Assembly: GCF_964340395.1 (NCBI RefSeq)
Contig: NC_135558.1
Location: 5,795,001-5,859,000 of the forward strand
DNA: 64,000 nucleotides
Reading direction: 5' to 3'
Source of the DNA: Glandiceps talaboti
Lineage: Eukaryota; Hemichordata; Enteropneusta; Spengelidae
The notes beneath the pieces were generated by a model. The model saw nothing but the letters and a program-made list of their open reading frames with translations, ran no database searches and had not been told where the DNA came from. Below, in pieces: positions 62,501 to 64,000 of this stretch (position 1 is the stretch's first letter; each line of letters opens with the position of its first letter). The position numbers and the translations under genes were made by a program.

Positions 62501-64000
62501 AGGATATCAAGCCAGGAAGTTGGCCCACAAGCACAGAGCTGCTAGACAAATACAAGCCACATATAGAATGTACACAGCAAGTCAGAAATACAAGAAGTTG
62601 AAGACTGCAACCATTAGACTTCAAGCACTTGTGAAGGGATATCAGAAAAGACAAGAGTATCAACAGTTAAAAGAAGCAACTGCAGTCTTGCAATGTAGGT
62701 ACAGGGCAACAATGATGGCCAGGCAGCAAAGAAAGGAGTTCCTGAAGTTGAAGGGAGTGACCATCTTAGCACAGTCACTGTTCAGAGGACACCTAGCCAG
62801 ACAATATTTCCATAAAATATTAGCTGCACGGAAGATCCAGACATATTACAGAGGATATGTTGCATGCAGAAACTATCAGCAGATGAGGAAGGGTGCCATT
62901 GTCATTCAGTCCAACTTTAGAAAATTCAATGCCACACAGAGATATCAGAAATTAAGGCATGCTGCTGTAGTTCTTCAAGTTCACTTCAGAGCATATACAC
63001 TGAAGCAACAAGCTGTTGATGAGTACCAAAATCTGAAAAAATCAACGATTAAAATCCAATCTTTATGGCGAGGATACATCATACAAAATGAATATAAAAG
63101 GTTGAGAAGAACAGCTGTAACATTACAGAGCCTTGTCAGAAAACAACAAGCCCAGAGAAGATACCACAAAATGAAACATGCCACAAACATTATTCAGGAA
63201 AGATGGAGAGCAACTCTTGCTGCAAGACAACAAAGACTGGATTTCCTTAGGTTCAAGGGCACAACTATTTTGGCTCAGAGTCTTTACAGAGGAAGGCTAG
63301 CAAGGAAGCATTTGCAGAAGATCAAAGCAGCAATCAGAATCCAGACCACATATAGAAGATTTAGTGCTGCCAAGAAATACCAACATCTAAGACAGGCAGT
63401 TATCATGCTTCAGAGTAGTATAAGAATGTATCAAGCAAGAAAGACGTATAATTGTCTGAAGGAGTCAGCTGTTACATTACAAGCTTACTGGAGAGCTTAT
63501 CTGATGAGAGAGAAAGAAGTACAAAGCTATCAAAGAATGAGATGGTCTGTGATCAAGATTCAGTCCTATTATAGAATGTATAGAGCAGAGAAGAGCTACA
63601 AGGAACTGAAAGAAGCCACTATAAGACTCCAGGCAGTTGTAAGAAAGACACTAGCTCAGAAGAGATACCAAAACCTGAAACATGCAGTAGTTTCCATACA
63701 GAGGTACTATAGAGCTAACAAGTTATGTAAGATAGAACAAGAGAGATACCAGAAACTCAAGATGGCTAGTATCACTATTCAAGCATTCTACAGAGGGTGT
63801 CAGGCTAGAAAGTTTGTAAAACAAGAGAAGTCAGCAAGGTTGGTGGTTTCTGTCCTTAAAATGTACCTGGCAAGAAAGAAGTACATTGGACAGAAGGCTG
63901 CAGCAGTGAAGATCCAAACCAATGTGAGGGCATACCAAGCAAGACAGAGATTCCTCCAATTGAAAAAAGCTGCCACAGTACTCCAAAAGAGATATAGAGC
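47546..64000 (+). CDS. ASPM: ASPM, abnormal spindle-like microcephaly-associated protein (5' part; continues past the window)
   Basis: Spindle-pole protein that binds microtubule minus ends and calmodulin and orients the mitotic spindle. Fifteen coding exons, all GT/AG and in phase: 47546-47998, 49159-51229, 51354-51512, 51779-52012, 52443-52510, 53069-53210, 53743-53873, 54024-54199, 54489-54625, 55198-55283, 55596-55817, 56443-56647, 57249-57394, 57947-58057, 58392 to beyond 64000; 3316 residues visible. Domains: ASH about 40-146; disordered Ser/Thr-rich region with the [10 protein letters not shown] array at 598-709; family-specific block (MFYDERW...[14 protein letters not shown]) 850-1000; CH1 about 1045-1190 ([21 protein letters not shown]); CH2 about 1270-1420 ([22 protein letters not shown]); IQ motifs from about 1425 on. 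The last exon stays open for 5.6 kb, like the giant IQ exon of vertebrates. The start ATG opens the ASH domain exon. The C-terminal region is outside the window. Confidence 0.96.
50497..50832 (+). repeat. Eight 14-residue [10 protein letters not shown] repeats in ASPM exon 2
   Basis: Eight uninterrupted 42-bp units each encode [10 protein letters not shown] plus four variable residues (DSTS, APEQ, NQDT, DPEL, DPEL, DPES, NTET, DQEV). Synonymous codons vary between units while the ten core residues hardly change (one T to L in the last), which suggests selection on the protein. Looser versions lie upstream ([24 protein letters not shown]). Each RRLS is a basophilic-kinase type site. Confidence 0.95.
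52030..52115 (+). repeat. Dispersed repeat with TTTGGCCACTAGG core, copy 3
   Basis: In ASPM intron 4; reads AATACACCATATTCTGG, AAAAGATTTCATGG and TTTGGCCACTAGGAGTGCT, matching the inverted copy at 44690-44775. Confidence 0.7.
53932..53987. repeat. CTGT/CTAT microsatellite in ASPM intron 7
   Basis: About 13 tetranucleotide units, some CTAT, ending about 36 bp before the exon 8 acceptor. Confidence 0.9.
54842..54989. repeat. Fold-back element in ASPM intron 9
   Basis: Imperfect inverted repeat: GTGAAAGTTAGTCA at 54891-54904 pairs exactly with 54927-54940, and outward the blocks GTTTRT, ATCAG, GATGCTCT and TCTGATG pair with their complements to the ends. About 148 bp; MITE-like, no coding content. 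Confidence 0.75.
58866..60584 (+). repeat. ASPM IQ higher-order repeat, copy 1 (1719 bp)
   Basis: A 573-codon block of about 24 IQ-type motifs ([39 protein letters not shown] and others) that recurs at 60585 and 62301. The chosen boundary is the AGTTTCCTAGCAACC landmark; the true duplication edges may be shifted, since the bases just before it are also related. Confidence 0.93.
60585..62300 (+). repeat. ASPM IQ higher-order repeat, copy 2 (1716 bp)
   Basis: In-frame copy of 58866-60584, one codon shorter overall, with long stretches of complete nucleotide identity (for example the segment encoding [20 protein letters not shown]) and scattered substitutions. Confidence 0.93.
62301..64000 (+). 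repeat. ASPM IQ higher-order repeat, copy 3 (cut by window end, with 216 extra bp)
   Basis: Matches copies 1 and 2 up to about 62800, then carries 216 bp (72 codons, about three IQ motifs) without a counterpart at that place in the other copies, and from about 63030 matches them again to the window end. The offset to copy 2 changes from 1716 to 1932 across the additional segment. Confidence 0.92.

Noticed and set aside
58872-62663. Three similar 118-residue minus-strand frames (58872, 60591, 62307) and others at 59826 and 61545
   Set aside because: Antisense shadows of the ASPM IQ exon. Their 1719/1716-bp spacing is only a reflection of the higher-order repeat.

Overview
The window is AT-rich eukaryotic genomic DNA with spliced genes, GT/AG introns of roughly 0.1 to 1.5 kb, tRNA-derived SINEs, fold-back DNA elements and very long microsatellites. 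Gene content points to an invertebrate animal, most likely a marine bilaterian: a nicotinic-type Cys-loop receptor subunit, two rhodopsin-family GPCRs, a CTR copper transporter and the spindle-pole protein ASPM. The sequence alone does not let me name the phylum. No retroviral, LTR-element or LINE reverse-transcriptase reading was recognised.

Layout. 1.3-6.6 kb, minus strand: a non-alpha nicotinic-type subunit, rebuilt from six coding pieces. Its introns carry a GA tract touching a splice acceptor and two facing tetranucleotide arrays. 7-10 kb: a near-perfect 72-bp snapback between TA arrays, a tRNA-like SINE head, a second fold-back, and a 732-bp element with terminal inverted repeats. 13.3-14.3 kb, minus: intronless-CDS GPCR 1. 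15-39 kb: gene-poor, with SINE copies, a broken THAP-domain gene, MITE-like fold-backs, mini- and microsatellites. 39.3-40.3 kb, plus: GPCR 2, a paralogue of GPCR 1. 44.0-45.8 kb, minus: an SLC31 (CTR) copper transporter in three coding exons. 47.5-64 kb, plus: the 5' part of ASPM, fifteen exons, running off the window end inside a giant IQ-repeat exon.

How the genes relate. The copper transporter and ASPM are divergent neighbours with CCAAT boxes between them, but otherwise have no obvious shared job. The receptor and the GPCRs are membrane signalling genes with no evident operational link beyond the shared origin of the two GPCRs. The best candidates for something undescribed are both in ASPM: an eight-fold perfect-register array of a 14-residue [10 protein letters not shown] unit in the N-terminal half, expanding a motif I recall as single in human ASPM, and a higher-order tandem duplication of about 573 residues (about 24 IQ motifs) present at least three times in the IQ exon, the third copy carrying 72 additional codons.
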